The notes below the pieces were generated by a model. It was not told the DNA's origin. It did no database searches and saw only the letters and a program-made list of their open reading frames with translations. This document shows, piece after piece, positions 38,201-46,379 of a DNA stretch of 64,000 bases. A program made the translations under genes and the position numbers. Numbering within the stretch: position 1 is the stretch's first letter; each line of letters begins with the position of its first letter. The stretch comes from Usitatibacter rugosus. Its GTDB lineage: Bacteria; Pseudomonadota; Gammaproteobacteria; Burkholderiales; Usitatibacteraceae. The stretch is taken from assembly GCF_013003965.1 (NCBI RefSeq), contig NZ_CP053069.1, positions 1,457,419 to 1,521,418 on the forward strand, given 5' to 3'.

Positions 38201-38475
38201 TCCGTCGCCGGACCCGGGGAGTGACGGGGGGCGGCATGTGCTGTCTATTCGGGCCGAATCGAGCCTTCCCAGGCCTGGATACCGCGTTGCGCGGGCTGGC
38301 ACAGAAACGGCGGCCCTGCCGGGGCGCATCCCAACCGGCTGATTGCAGTGCGTATTATCGCTTTCCCCGCACGCCGCTTCGGAGCCGGATCGACCACCCC
38401 GGTCATGGCACGGCAGTTGCATTAACAGGGCAGCCCGCCACAGCGGTCGAGATTTCCCCCCACCCAGGAGCATTC
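38201..38475. other. intergenic region between pilins 2 and 3
   Basis: 275 bases without a gene. It contains CTGATTGCAG (38339-38348), a weaker match to the element before pilins 1 and 2, the sigma-54 site 38406-38421, and CAGGAG (38465-38470) as ribosome-binding site. Confidence 0.6.
38406..38421 (+). promoter_or_regulatory. sigma-54 promoter of pilin gene 3
   Basis: TGGCACGGCAGTTGCA: the closest of the three to the RpoN consensus, with exact GG-N10-GC spacing, 55 bases before the pilin 3 start. Confidence 0.9.
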
Positions 38476-38934
38476 ATGCAAAAGAAACAAGCCGGCTTCA
38501 CGCTCATCGAACTGATGATCGTGGTTGCCATCATCGGTATCCTCGCCGCAGTGGCCATCCCGGCCTACCAGGATTACCTGAAGCGCTCCAAGATCACGGA
38601 AGTCGCCGCCGCCGCCGCCGCTTGCAAGACCTCGCTCTCCGAGTACATCGCCTCGAAGAACGCGTTCCCCGCCAGCGCCGATTTCGCCGGTTGCTCGACG
38701 CAGGAAACCCAGTACGTGAAGACCCTGGCCGTCACCAACGGCGAAATCGCCGTCGAGATCCAGAAGGTCGACACCAAGGTCGACGCCAAGCACCTCTACC
38801 TGACCGCGATGAACGATTCCGCCGCGTCGGTTGTTGCCGCTGCCGGTGACTCGATCGCCTCGTGGAAGTGCGGCACGGAAGCCGGTGCCACCGAGTACAA
38901 GTTCTTCCCGGCGAACTGCCGCCAGGCCAAGTAA
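38476..38934 (+). CDS. pilA: type IV major pilin, copy 3
   Basis: 152 residues with leader MQKKQAG before [14 protein letters not shown]. It differs from copy 1 only in the leader and around residues 66-69 (AS..F). Its 3' half is nearly identical to copy 1 at the DNA level, whereas the Ala-rich region near codons 43-49 carries several silent changes, which suggests local gene conversion. Own promoter and terminator. Confidence 0.93.
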   Translation: MQKKQAGFTLIELMIVVAIIGILAAVAIPAYQDYLKRSKITEVAAAAAACKTSLSEYIASKNAFPASADFAGCSTQETQYVKTLAVTNGEIAVEIQKVDTKVDAKHLYLTAMNDSAASVVAAAGDSIASWKCGTEAGATEYKFFPANCRQAK

Positions 38935-38957
38935 TTCCGTAGCACCGGAAGCACGAA

Positions 38958-38984
38958 GGGCGAGAGGAGACTCTCGCCCTTTTT
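38958..38984 (+). terminator. rho-independent terminator after pilin 3
   Basis: Stem GGGCGAGAG (38958-38966) / CTCTCGCCC (38971-38979), loop GAGA, then TTTTT. The next gene starts 35 bases on. Confidence 0.92.
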
Positions 38985-39018
38985 CATTTCCGCCGTTGCG
39001 TTTATCCTTCACGCCGCC

Positions 39019-39759
39019 ATGACCCGATTCAAAGCCTTCGGCATCCACCTCGCCCTCAGCTCCGCCATCGCGATCGCGGTCGTGGCCGCCATGCTGTTCG
39101 TCTGGTACCCCGGCCCGTTCTTCGCGGCCATGGGGGGCAACAACCTCGTGATGATCCTGATCGGGGTGGACGTGGTCCTGGGGCCGCTGATCACGCTGGT
39201 GATCTTCAACCCCGGCAAGGCCCGGCACCTGCTGAAGCTCGACTTCACCATCATCGGCATCATCCAGTTCGCGGCGCTCGCCTATGGCATCGCCGTGATC
39301 GCCGAGGTGCGTCCGATCTACATGGTCTTCACGGTCGATCGCTTCGACCTGGTCGCGGCGAGCGACATCAAGCCGGAGGAGGTCGCGAAGGTCACGAACC
39401 CTGAATTCAAGGACGTCTCCTGGGGCCGGCCGCGCACGATCGCGGTTCGCACGCCCTCGGATCCGAACGAGCAGTTCCGCGTGATCCAGTCGGCGCTCTC
39501 CGGCTCGGACCTGCAGACGTTTCCGCAGTACTACGTTCCCTACGAGTCGATGGCCGCGGAGGCCCTGCGCCGCGCGAAGCCGGTCGACACCCTGGTGAAG
39601 ACCTTCCCGTCGGAGATGGAGATCGCGCTTCGCGATGTCGGCCGCAGCGCCGCGGACGTGCGCTACCTGCCGGTGAAGGGGCGCGTGAAGGACTACAGCG
39701 TGCTGATGGACGCGAAGACCGGTGCCGTGCTCGGCATCGCCAAGGTCATCCCCTGGTAG
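39019..39759 (+). CDS. TfpX/TfpZ family type IV pilin accessory protein
   Basis: A 246-residue inner-membrane protein with about three N-terminal helices (HLALSSAIAIAVVAAMLFVWYPGPF, LIGVDVVLGPLITLVIF, IGIIQFAALAYGIAVIAEV) and a periplasmic C-terminal domain. The stretch GVDVVLGPLITLVIFNPGK is characteristic of TfpX/TfpZ proteins, which assist assembly or stability of their cognate pilin. It lies directly after the third pilin gene, as expected. It converges with soxA, overlapping by 14 bases. Confidence 0.88.
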   Translation: MTRFKAFGIHLALSSAIAIAVVAAMLFVWYPGPFFAAMGGNNLVMILIGVDVVLGPLITLVIFNPGKARHLLKLDFTIIGIIQFAALAYGIAVIAEVRPIYMVFTVDRFDLVAASDIKPEEVAKVTNPEFKDVSWGRPRTIAVRTPSDPNEQFRVIQSALSGSDLQTFPQYYVPYESMAAEALRRAKPVDTLVKTFPSEMEIALRDVGRSAADVRYLPVKGRVKDYSVLMDAKTGAVLGIAKVIPW

Positions 39760-40594
39760 CGCGAGGGGCCCGCCAGGGGCTCGCCTGCAGCGCGAGGCCG
39801 TTGGACAGGTAGGTGAGGTAGTACTCGAGGTTGTTCAGCTCGTCCGAGCCTGCCGCGAAGGGCGCAACCCCCATGCGCTCGAGGCACTCGCGCACGCGGG
39901 CCTGCAGCGTCACCGCCTGCCCGCCGCGGATCACCACGCTGCTCGCACCCTGGCCGATCGCCGGCGACAGCGGCTGCCCGGCGTAGCGCTTGCCCGCGCC
40001 CTGGACGTGGCACGACGCACAAGCCCAGTTCTGCTGGCCCATGCGCGTGGTGTAGAGGCGCCGGCCTTGATCGAACGCCGCTTCCGCCGCGGCGGGGACG
40101 CGCACCGCGACCTTCTGGTTCTGCGACAGCGAGCGCACGTACGCGGTGACGGCGCCCATCGACTTGCCGTCGTCGATGTCGAGCAGGGGCTCGGCGTTCG
40201 TCTTGAGGCACTGGTTGATCGCCGTCTCCAGCGTCACGACCCGCTTCAGCCGCGCGTCGTATTGCGGATAGGCGCCGGCGATGCGCCGCCCGCCGTTGGG
40301 AAAGCACGAGGCGAGCGTGCGGCCGTTCTTGAACTTGCGGGTCCACGCGGCGCGGCCGGCTTCGAGGACGCCGCTCGTGGTGGCGGCGTTGGCATTTTCC
40401 GCGAGCTGCGAGCGCAGCTCCGCATCGAAGGCGGCGGAGCCGAGCACATAGTCCGCCGGTGCCAGCGAAGGAAGGTCGCTCTTGAGCTTCGCGGCCGCTT
40501 CCGCGCGCACCGCGTCCGCGGCGGCGAGGACCGGCCCCGCGCAGGTGAGCAGCGCGAGCGCAAAGGCGGCGAGGATGCGGTCAGGGCAGCGCAT
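39746..40594 (-). CDS. soxA: SoxA, thiosulfate-oxidising c-type cytochrome subunit
   Basis: Periplasmic subunit of SoxXA (L-cysteine S-thiosulfotransferase), 282 residues with a signal peptide (ILAAFALALLTCAGPVLAAA). Only one heme motif is present (CASCH, Cys192-His196). At the first-heme position there is Cys97 in LASCFPN, probably disulfide-bonded to Cys129, as in mono-heme SoxA. Cys237 (RVRECLERMG) fits the thiosulfate-carrying active-site cysteine. ATG 40594 overlaps the soxX end by 14 bases; upstream in-frame starts would run into soxX. Confidence 0.9.
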   Translation of the reverse strand: MRCPDRILAAFALALLTCAGPVLAAADAVRAEAAAKLKSDLPSLAPADYVLGSAAFDAELRSQLAENANAATTSGVLEAGRAAWTRKFKNGRTLASCFPNGGRRIAGAYPQYDARLKRVVTLETAINQCLKTNAEPLLDIDDGKSMGAVTAYVRSLSQNQKVAVRVPAAAEAAFDQGRRLYTTRMGQQNWACASCHVQGAGKRYAGQPLSPAIGQGASSVVIRGGQAVTLQARVRECLERMGVAPFAAGSDELNNLEYYLTYLSNGLALQASPWRAPRATRG

Positions 40595-40922
40595 GGAGGA
40601 AATCCGTGAGTCGATCGATCTCGCGTGCATCGAGGATGCGATGGCGTCCGTACGGCGGCATCACCGTCGTGGGCTTGGCGACCGTGGGATCGACGATCAG
40701 CTCGCGCAGCCTGGGCTTGCCGAGCTCGCGCATGCGGGCACCGGCGAGCGCGGGGCCGAGGTCGGAGCGAGTGGCCGGGCCCGATCCCGCGGGCAATTGG
40801 TGGCACGCGATGCAGTAGCCCTTGTCGGGGCGGACGAAGAGGTCGAGGGCCGGGGTTTGCTGGGCGCAAACCGGGAGGGCCATCCCCGCGGCGCAGGCGA
40901 GGATGCAGGAGGCGATTCGCAT
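40581..40922 (-). CDS. soxX: SoxX, c-type cytochrome subunit
   Basis: A 113-residue periplasmic cytochrome with a signal peptide (SCILACAAGMALPVCA), one heme site CIACH (Cys37-His41) and a Met ligand in TTVMPPYG. Partner of SoxA in conjugating thiosulfate to SoxY. The start overlaps the upstream protease stop by one base (TGATG). SoxYZ, SoxB and SoxCD are not in the window. Confidence 0.9.
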   Translation of the reverse strand: MRIASCILACAAGMALPVCAQQTPALDLFVRPDKGYCIACHQLPAGSGPATRSDLGPALAGARMRELGKPRLRELIVDPTVAKPTTVMPPYGRHRILDAREIDRLTDFLHALP

Positions 40923-42382
40923 CAGCTGATCTTCAGGGCCTTCTCGGCGGAGCGCTCGTTCTCGAGCAGGACGCGCAGCTCGCGCAGGCGGGACTCCGCG
41001 CTGGAGAGCTCGTAGAAATTGGCGTTGCGGAACTTCACGGCGATCTCGAGTTGGTCCACCGCGGCGGCCAGGTTGCCGCGCCGGTAATACGCCTCGGCCT
41101 GGGCACGATGCTGCGGCAGGCGCTGCCCCGAGATCTCGAACGCGCGCGACTGCAGCTCGTAGAGCTTGGCGTCGTCCTGGACGATCCGAAGGCGTTCATC
41201 GAGATCCGCGAGCGCCTCCTTGCTGCGGCTCTGCTGCACCAGCAGGTTGAGGTAGCCGTAGGCGAGCGCACGGTACTGCGGGTAGGCCTTCAGCGCGGGG
41301 CGATAGATGGCGAGCGCATCGTCGGCTTTCCCCTGGTCGGCGCGGATCTGCGCGGCGAGCAGCTCGAACGCGGGATAGGACACGCCGGATTCGCGCAGCG
41401 GTGCGAGGGTCTTCCAGGCTTCGTCGAACTCGCGCGCGCGCAGCAGCGAGTACGCGAGGCCGTATACGTCTTCGCGCGGGCGCAGCACCGTCTTCTCCGC
41501 GAGCTGCGTGCGGAAATACGAGACGGCCTGCGGCGGCGTGCCGTTCATGCCGCGGAGTTTTGCACGCGCGATGCGGTACTCGAACGTGTCCGGGACCATG
41601 CGAGTCGGTAAGCGCTCCACACGATCCTGCATATCGGCAATACGCTCGGTGGTGAGCGGGTGGGTGCGCAGGTACGAGGGCGCGCCCTTGAACTCGTTCA
41701 AGCGGTTGGCGCGCAGCAGGCGCTCGAAGAAGGTGACCATGCCACGCGTGTCGAGGCCCGAGCGCTCCATCAGCGTGAGGCCGACGCGGTCCGCTTCCCG
41801 TTCGTGCTCGCGGGTGTAGTCGAGCTGGGACTGGATGTTGAGGGCGCTGGCGCCCATCAACGCGGCTTCCGTCACCTGGCCGCTCTGCCCGCTGTTGCCG
41901 CGCGAGGCGAGGATGGCGAGCGCGAGCGCGGCGAGGGACGCCATCTGCGCGCCGCGCTGCCCGTACATCGAACGTGCCTGGTGGCGCTGCGTGATGTGCG
42001 AGATCTCGTGCGCCATCACGCCGGCCAGCTCGCTCTCGTTCTGCGTGAGGAGGATCAGGCCCGAGAAGACGCCGACGTGGCCCCCCACGAGGGCGAAGGC
42101 GTTGACGACATCCTCGTTCACGACGAAGAACTCGAGCTCGCGGCGCGGCGGGTCGGTGTTGGCGAGGAGGCGCTCGCCGAGCGAGCGGATGTACGACGTG
42201 ACCTCGGCGTCGTCCAGGTACAGGGGATCGACGCGCACCTCGCGCATGATGCGATTGCCGATCGTCTTTTCCTGCGTCTCGGAGAGAGCGTTGACGGACG
42301 CATCGCCGAGGTCCGGCAGCCCCTGCGCGGATGCGAGGAGCGTGACGGTCACGAGGGAAGCGGCGAGGGCGCGGAGTTTCAC
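40922..42382 (-). CDS. bepA: M48-family periplasmic metalloprotease with TPR repeats (BepA-like)
   Basis: 486 residues. A signal peptide (MKLRALAASLVTVTLLASAQG) is followed by an M48 zinc protease domain with HEISH at 125-129 and a C-terminal TPR array (about 300-480: AYPQYRALAYGYLNLLVQ and others). BepA acts in the periplasm on misassembled outer-membrane proteins such as LptD. It is translationally coupled to soxXA, an unusual partnership. Confidence 0.88.
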   Translation of the reverse strand: MKLRALAASLVTVTLLASAQGLPDLGDASVNALSETQEKTIGNRIMREVRVDPLYLDDAEVTSYIRSLGERLLANTDPPRRELEFFVVNEDVVNAFALVGGHVGVFSGLILLTQNESELAGVMAHEISHITQRHQARSMYGQRGAQMASLAALALAILASRGNSGQSGQVTEAALMGASALNIQSQLDYTREHEREADRVGLTLMERSGLDTRGMVTFFERLLRANRLNEFKGAPSYLRTHPLTTERIADMQDRVERLPTRMVPDTFEYRIARAKLRGMNGTPPQAVSYFRTQLAEKTVLRPREDVYGLAYSLLRAREFDEAWKTLAPLRESGVSYPAFELLAAQIRADQGKADDALAIYRPALKAYPQYRALAYGYLNLLVQQSRSKEALADLDERLRIVQDDAKLYELQSRAFEISGQRLPQHRAQAEAYYRRGNLAAAVDQLEIAVKFRNANFYELSSAESRLRELRVLLENERSAEKALKIS

Positions 42383-42443
42383 GATGCGGCGGCGGTCTCG
42401 GGCATGCTGTTACTATGACGGCCGGGGTTAGGGCAGGTTCATT

Positions 42444-42923
42444 ATGACGGAAAAACTGAGCCATTTCGACGCGGCAGGGCAGGCCCACATGGTCGATGTC
42501 GGGGGCAAGCCGGAGACCCATCGCGTGGCCGTCGCGGCGGGCCGCATCCGCATGAAGCCCGCCACGTTCGCAATGGTGGCTTCGGGCACCGCGAAGAAGG
42601 GCGATGTGCTCGGCATCGCGCGCATCGCCGCCATCCAGGCCTCGAAGCGAACCTCGGACCTCATCCCGCTCTGCCATCCCGTACCGCTCACATCCGTCGC
42701 CGTCGAGTTCACGGCCGACGAGGCGGGCTTGTCGTTCGAGTGCCGCGTCACCGTGGAGTGCACCGCGCGCACCGGCGTCGAGATGGAGGCGCTCACCGCG
42801 GTCAACGTGGCGCTGCTCACCATCTACGACATGGTGAAGGGCGTGGACCGCGGCATGACGATCGGTGACATCCGCCTGCTCGAGAAGCGCGGCGGCAAGT
42901 CGGGCGACTTCCGCGCGAGCTAG
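42444..42923 (+). CDS. moaC: cyclic pyranopterin monophosphate synthase MoaC
   Basis: Molybdenum cofactor biosynthesis enzyme, 159 residues, that converts the GTP-derived MoaA product to cyclic pyranopterin monophosphate. Conserved stretches: [43 protein letters not shown] and [11 protein letters not shown]. Divergent from bepA with a 61-base gap; its stop shares the CTAG palindrome with the convergent chromate transporter stop. No room for a molybdenum cofactor riboswitch upstream. Confidence 0.95.
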   Translation: MTEKLSHFDAAGQAHMVDVGGKPETHRVAVAAGRIRMKPATFAMVASGTAKKGDVLGIARIAAIQASKRTSDLIPLCHPVPLTSVAVEFTADEAGLSFECRVTVECTARTGVEMEALTAVNVALLTIYDMVKGVDRGMTIGDIRLLEKRGGKSGDFRAS

Positions 42924-44242
42924 GCGCCCGCCATCCAGGCGAGCACGCCGGCCAGCGCGCTGGCGCCGATCACCGGGATCACTCCCACCCGAAACCGGGT
43001 GAGCGCCACGAGCGCGGCGAGGCCGATCAGGCCCGCCCCGATGTCGAATCCTCCTGGCCCTTTCCAGAACACGTGCGATCCGAAGTACAGCGCGAGGCTC
43101 GCGATCACGCCGACCACGGCTGCCGTGATGGCGGTGAGCGGAGGTGCCAGCCGCACGTCGTCTCGCGTGCCCTCGACAAGCGGCCCGCCCGCGAGGATGA
43201 ACAGGAACGAAGGCAGGAAGGTGAACCACGTGGCCACGCTCGCGCCGAGGATGCCCGCGGCGAGCAAGGCCTGTGCGCCGAGGAGCTCGCGCGTCCATCC
43301 GCCGAGGAAGCCGACGAACGCGACCACCATGATCAGCGGGCCGGGTGTCGTCTCGCCGAGCGCGAGGCCGTCGATCATCTGCGCGCCCGTGAGCCAGCCG
43401 TGCTGCTCGACCGCGCCCTGCACGACATAGGGCAGCACCGCGTACGCGCCGCCGAAGGTCACGAGCGCCGCCTGGGTGAAGAACATGCCCATGCGCGTGA
43501 AGCCCGCATCCCAGCCGAAGGCGAGCACCAGCGCGCCGAGCGACGCGCCCCAGAGCGCGAGCGCGATCGACACGACGGCCGCGAGACGGCCTTTCGAGAA
43601 TCGCGCGTGCTCCGGAGTCGGCGTGTCGTCGTCGATGACCGCGGGCGCATGGCCTCCCGAGGCCTTGCTCGCGTGCGCCGGCAGCGCGAACGCACCGGGC
43701 GCCCACTTGCCTCCGATCCAGCCGGCCAGTGCCGCGCCGGCGACCAGCGCCGGAAAGGGAACGGAGAAGGCCACGAGCGCCACGAACGCAACGACTGCGA
43801 TCGCCACGAGCGGAGCGCTGCGCAGCGTGCGCGACCCGATGCGCCAGGCCGCTGCGAGAACGATCGCCACCACGGCAGGCTTCACGCCCTCCAGCGCGGC
43901 ATTCACGGCCGGCACCTGGCCGTAGCGCACGTAGATCCACGACAACGCGACGAGGATCACGAGCGACGGCAGCACGAAGAGCGCGCCGGCCGCGATGCCC
44001 CCGCGCACGCCGTGCATCAGCCAGCCGATGTACGTGGCGAGCTGCTGCGCCTCCGGGCCGGGCAGGAGCATGCAGTAGTTGAGCGCGTGCAGGAATCGCC
44101 GCTCGGAGATCCAGCGGCGGCGCTCGACCAGCTCGCGATGCATGATCGCGATCTGCCCCGCGGGGCCGCCGAAGCTCACGAAGCCCAGCTTGAGCCAGAA
44201 CCGCAGGGCTTCCCCGAACGTGACGTGCGGCGGAGCACTCAT
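42920..44242 (-). CDS. chrA: chromate transporter ChrA (two CHR domains)
   Basis: Inner-membrane CHR-family transporter, 440 residues, about twelve helices, formed by two homologous halves. The N-terminal half has [20 protein letters not shown] and [15 protein letters not shown]; the C-terminal half has [14 protein letters not shown] and [20 protein letters not shown]. It exports chromate, or exchanges it with sulfate. The start ATG 44242 overlaps the stop of the ChrB-type gene by 4 bases. Confidence 0.92.
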   Translation of the reverse strand: MSAPPHVTFGEALRFWLKLGFVSFGGPAGQIAIMHRELVERRRWISERRFLHALNYCMLLPGPEAQQLATYIGWLMHGVRGGIAAGALFVLPSLVILVALSWIYVRYGQVPAVNAALEGVKPAVVAIVLAAAWRIGSRTLRSAPLVAIAVVAFVALVAFSVPFPALVAGAALAGWIGGKWAPGAFALPAHASKASGGHAPAVIDDDTPTPEHARFSKGRLAAVVSIALALWGASLGALVLAFGWDAGFTRMGMFFTQAALVTFGGAYAVLPYVVQGAVEQHGWLTGAQMIDGLALGETTPGPLIMVVAFVGFLGGWTRELLGAQALLAAGILGASVATWFTFLPSFLFILAGGPLVEGTRDDVRLAPPLTAITAAVVGVIASLALYFGSHVFWKGPGGFDIGAGLIGLAALVALTRFRVGVIPVIGASALAGVLAWMAGA

Positions 44243-45069
44243 GCGGGCGCCTTCCACGTGTGGCGCTCGGCGGTGCCCGCGTCCTCCTGCCGGCACCACG
44301 CGTAGAGCGCGTCGTACATCACGAGCCCCTGCTGCAGCATGGCGTGGTCGTCGGCGAATGTCGCGCTCAAGCCGAGGGAGATCGCCACGAGTCCCGCGGA
44401 CTGCGGGGCCAGGTCGGGCCGGCCCGTGTCGGCACCGCGCACGATGAGCGCCAGGCGATGCAGCGGGGCGTCGTCGAGGCCAAAGTCTTCGACCAGCGCG
44501 TCGAAGCTGCAGCGCTCGCCGCGATGCGTGAATCGCACCCCGGGGATGTCATAGGGGATCCACCCGCGCGCCTGGGCCGTGGCAGCCACAGCATCGGCCG
44601 CGACGTACTCGAATTCGGCAAAGGGATCGATGAACCGGCGGATCAGCCAGGGACAGGCGATGCGGTCGATCTTGGGCCGCTCGCGGGTGACCCAGGTCGA
44701 GGGCGCATTCGTGGCCGAGGGGATCGCGGGCGCGCCGCTCTTTCTCGTCGTGGGCCCCTTGGACGCACGCCATGCCTCGATGCCGCCTTCGAGATAGGAC
44801 GCCTCGATGCCGGCCGCGCGCAGGGCCTGGGCCGTGTTGCGGCTGATCTCGTGGCCGTGGACGCAATACACGACGACGCTCCTGTGGCGAGGGACGAAAC
44901 GGGCCCACTCCTTTACCGTGAACGGGTCACGCCAGGTCGCGCCGGCGATGAGGGCATCATCCTGGGCAAGCGCCTCGGCGCGGCGAACGTCCAGGACCAG
45001 CGGCGCCTGGGCGGAGCCGATGTGGGAACGAAGGTCGGAAACGGATAGGGCGGGTGCGACGGTGTCCAT
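44239..45069 (-). CDS. chrB: rhodanese-ChrB fusion, chromate resistance protein
   Basis: 276 residues. The N-terminal rhodanese domain (1-110) has active-site loop CVHGHE with Cys69. The C-terminal ChrB domain (about 130-270) has DRIACPWLIRRFIDPFAEF and RGERCSFDALVEDFGLDD. The start is ATG 45069, preceded by GAGAGGAT. Adjacent overlapping chrA supports a chromate role. The rhodanese domain may sense or handle reactive sulfur; whether it is catalytic is unknown. Confidence 0.85.
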   Translation of the reverse strand: MDTVAPALSVSDLRSHIGSAQAPLVLDVRRAEALAQDDALIAGATWRDPFTVKEWARFVPRHRSVVVYCVHGHEISRNTAQALRAAGIEASYLEGGIEAWRASKGPTTRKSGAPAIPSATNAPSTWVTRERPKIDRIACPWLIRRFIDPFAEFEYVAADAVAATAQARGWIPYDIPGVRFTHRGERCSFDALVEDFGLDDAPLHRLALIVRGADTGRPDLAPQSAGLVAISLGLSATFADDHAMLQQGLVMYDALYAWCRQEDAGTAERHTWKAPA

Positions 45070-45226
45070 GGGCGATCCTCTCGATGAGAAGGACGCAGTG
45101 CTTGGACGGGACACCGTCTTGCCTCGAGGGCGCCGGGGGCTGCGGGTCCCCGGTGCACGAATGGTAGCCCTTGATTCGGAAACGCGGCAACCCAATGTTA
45201 AAATGCGCGACCGCCGGAGAATATAA

Positions 45227-45463
45227 GTGACTACTGCTACTACTGCCGATCGAGAACTCGACGTGAAGGGCCTCAACTGCCCGCTGCCGATCCTGCGCGC
45301 CAAGAAAGCGCTGGGCGAGCTGCAGTCGGGTCAGGTGCTCAAGGTGATCGCCACCGATCCGGGCTCCGTGAAGGACTTCCAGGCGTTCTGCCGCCAGACG
45401 GGCAACGAGCTCCTCTCGCACACCGAGGGTGCCGAGTTCGTCTTCTTCATGAAGAAGCGGTAA
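45227..45463 (+). CDS. tusA: TusA-family sulfur carrier protein
   Basis: 78 residues with persulfide-carrying Cys18 in the CPLP motif (KGLNCPLPILRAKKAL). Starts at GTG 45227 after CGGAGA. TusA relays sulfur to tRNA thiolation or, in sulfur oxidisers, to cytoplasmic sulfur pathways; soxXA and a rhodanese fusion nearby make the latter conceivable. The 157-base gap to chrB holds a TTGATT (45173-45178) and an AATGTTAAAAT stretch as possible promoter. Confidence 0.88.
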   Translation: MTTATTADRELDVKGLNCPLPILRAKKALGELQSGQVLKVIATDPGSVKDFQAFCRQTGNELLSHTEGAEFVFFMKKR

Positions 45464-45465
45464 GT

Positions 45466-45519
45466 CGTCGTCCCCGCGCAGGCGGGGACCCATGGATTCC
45501 CGCTTTCGCGGGAATGACG
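45466..45519. repeat. dispersed double-hairpin intergenic repeat
   Basis: Two perfect hairpins: GTCCCCGC-GCAG-GCGGGGAC (45470-45489) and ATTCCCGC-TTTC-GCGGGAAT (45496-45515), joined by CCATGG. This is a widespread proteobacterial intergenic repeat whose antisense translation gives the familiar SFPRKRES-like peptide. It separates convergent tusA and the SDR gene and may act as a bidirectional terminator. Confidence 0.85.
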
Positions 45520-45522
45520 GTC

Positions 45523-46359
45523 TCACTCCACGAAGATGTCCTGGTAGAGCTCGGTGCCGGGATTGAGCGCGTAGCGGTCGAAGTCGGTCACCCCCGACTG
45601 CTTCAGCAGCGCCTCGTCGATATAGAAATTCCCGGTGTTCTTGCGCGAGTCGGACGTGAGGATCACGTGCGCCGCGTCGGCCATGATCGCCGGCAGCCGG
45701 CTCGCCTTCAGGATCTCCTCCGGGAAGTGCACCTCCACCGCCGCCGTGACGATCGTCGTGCGCGGCCACAGCGAGTTGAAGGCGATGCCTTCCTTCGCGA
45801 ACTCCGCGGCCATCCCCAGGGTGCACATGCTCATCCCGTACTTGCTCATCGTGTACGCGGCGTAGTGCTGGAACCACTCCGGCTTCATCGAGATGGGCGG
45901 GGACATCGTGAGCACGTGCGGGTTGCGGCCGGCCTTGGCGCTTTCCTTGAGGAACGGCACCGCGGCCTGCGAGCAGAGGAAGGTGCCGCGCGCGTTCACG
46001 CCGAGCATGAGGTCGAAGCGCTTCGCGGGCGTCTCGAGCGTGGGCGTGAGGCTGATGGCGCTCGCGTTGTTCACGAGGATGTCCAGGCCGCCGAAGTGCT
46101 TGGCGGCCTTCTCGAACGCCTCGCGGATCGCGGCGTCGTCGCGGATGTCGAGCTGGATCGCGAGGCCCTTGCCGCCCGCGGCGTCCACTTCCGCAGCGAC
46201 CGAGTGGATGGTCCCCTCCAGCTTGGGATGCGGGTCCGACGTCTTGGCGGCGATCACGACGTTGGCGCCGTCCTTCGCCGCGCGGATCGCGATCTCCCGG
46301 CCGATGCCCCGCGAGGCACCCGTGATGAACAGCGTCTTTCCCTTCAGCGTAGCGGCCAT
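45523..46359 (-). CDS. short-chain dehydrogenase, HSDL2-like
   Basis: 278 residues, NAD(P)-binding Rossmann fold. Cofactor motif TGASRGIG, NNAS motif LVNNASAISL, and catalytic Ser (TMSPP) and YTMSK Tyr/Lys. The long NVVIAAKTSDPHPKLEGTIHS insertion after the second strand and the C-terminal FYIDEALL are typical of the HSDL2-like subgroup; the SCP2 domain of eukaryotic HSDL2 is absent. It follows a crotonase gene by 20 bases, so a lipid or fatty-acyl role is likely. Substrate unknown. Confidence 0.85.
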   Translation of the reverse strand: MAATLKGKTLFITGASRGIGREIAIRAAKDGANVVIAAKTSDPHPKLEGTIHSVAAEVDAAGGKGLAIQLDIRDDAAIREAFEKAAKHFGGLDILVNNASAISLTPTLETPAKRFDLMLGVNARGTFLCSQAAVPFLKESAKAGRNPHVLTMSPPISMKPEWFQHYAAYTMSKYGMSMCTLGMAAEFAKEGIAFNSLWPRTTIVTAAVEVHFPEEILKASRLPAIMADAAHVILTSDSRKNTGNFYIDEALLKQSGVTDFDRYALNPGTELYQDIFVE

Positions 46360-46379
46360 GCGGATTCTCCGGTTGCGGT

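Noticed and set aside
42383-42443. Molybdenum cofactor riboswitch upstream of moaC
   Set aside because: The divergent gap is only 61 bases, too short for the known aptamer plus promoter.
45464-45530. Antisense reading containing an SFPRKRES-like peptide considered as a gene
   Set aside because: It is the translation of a well-known dispersed intergenic repeat, not a conserved protein.
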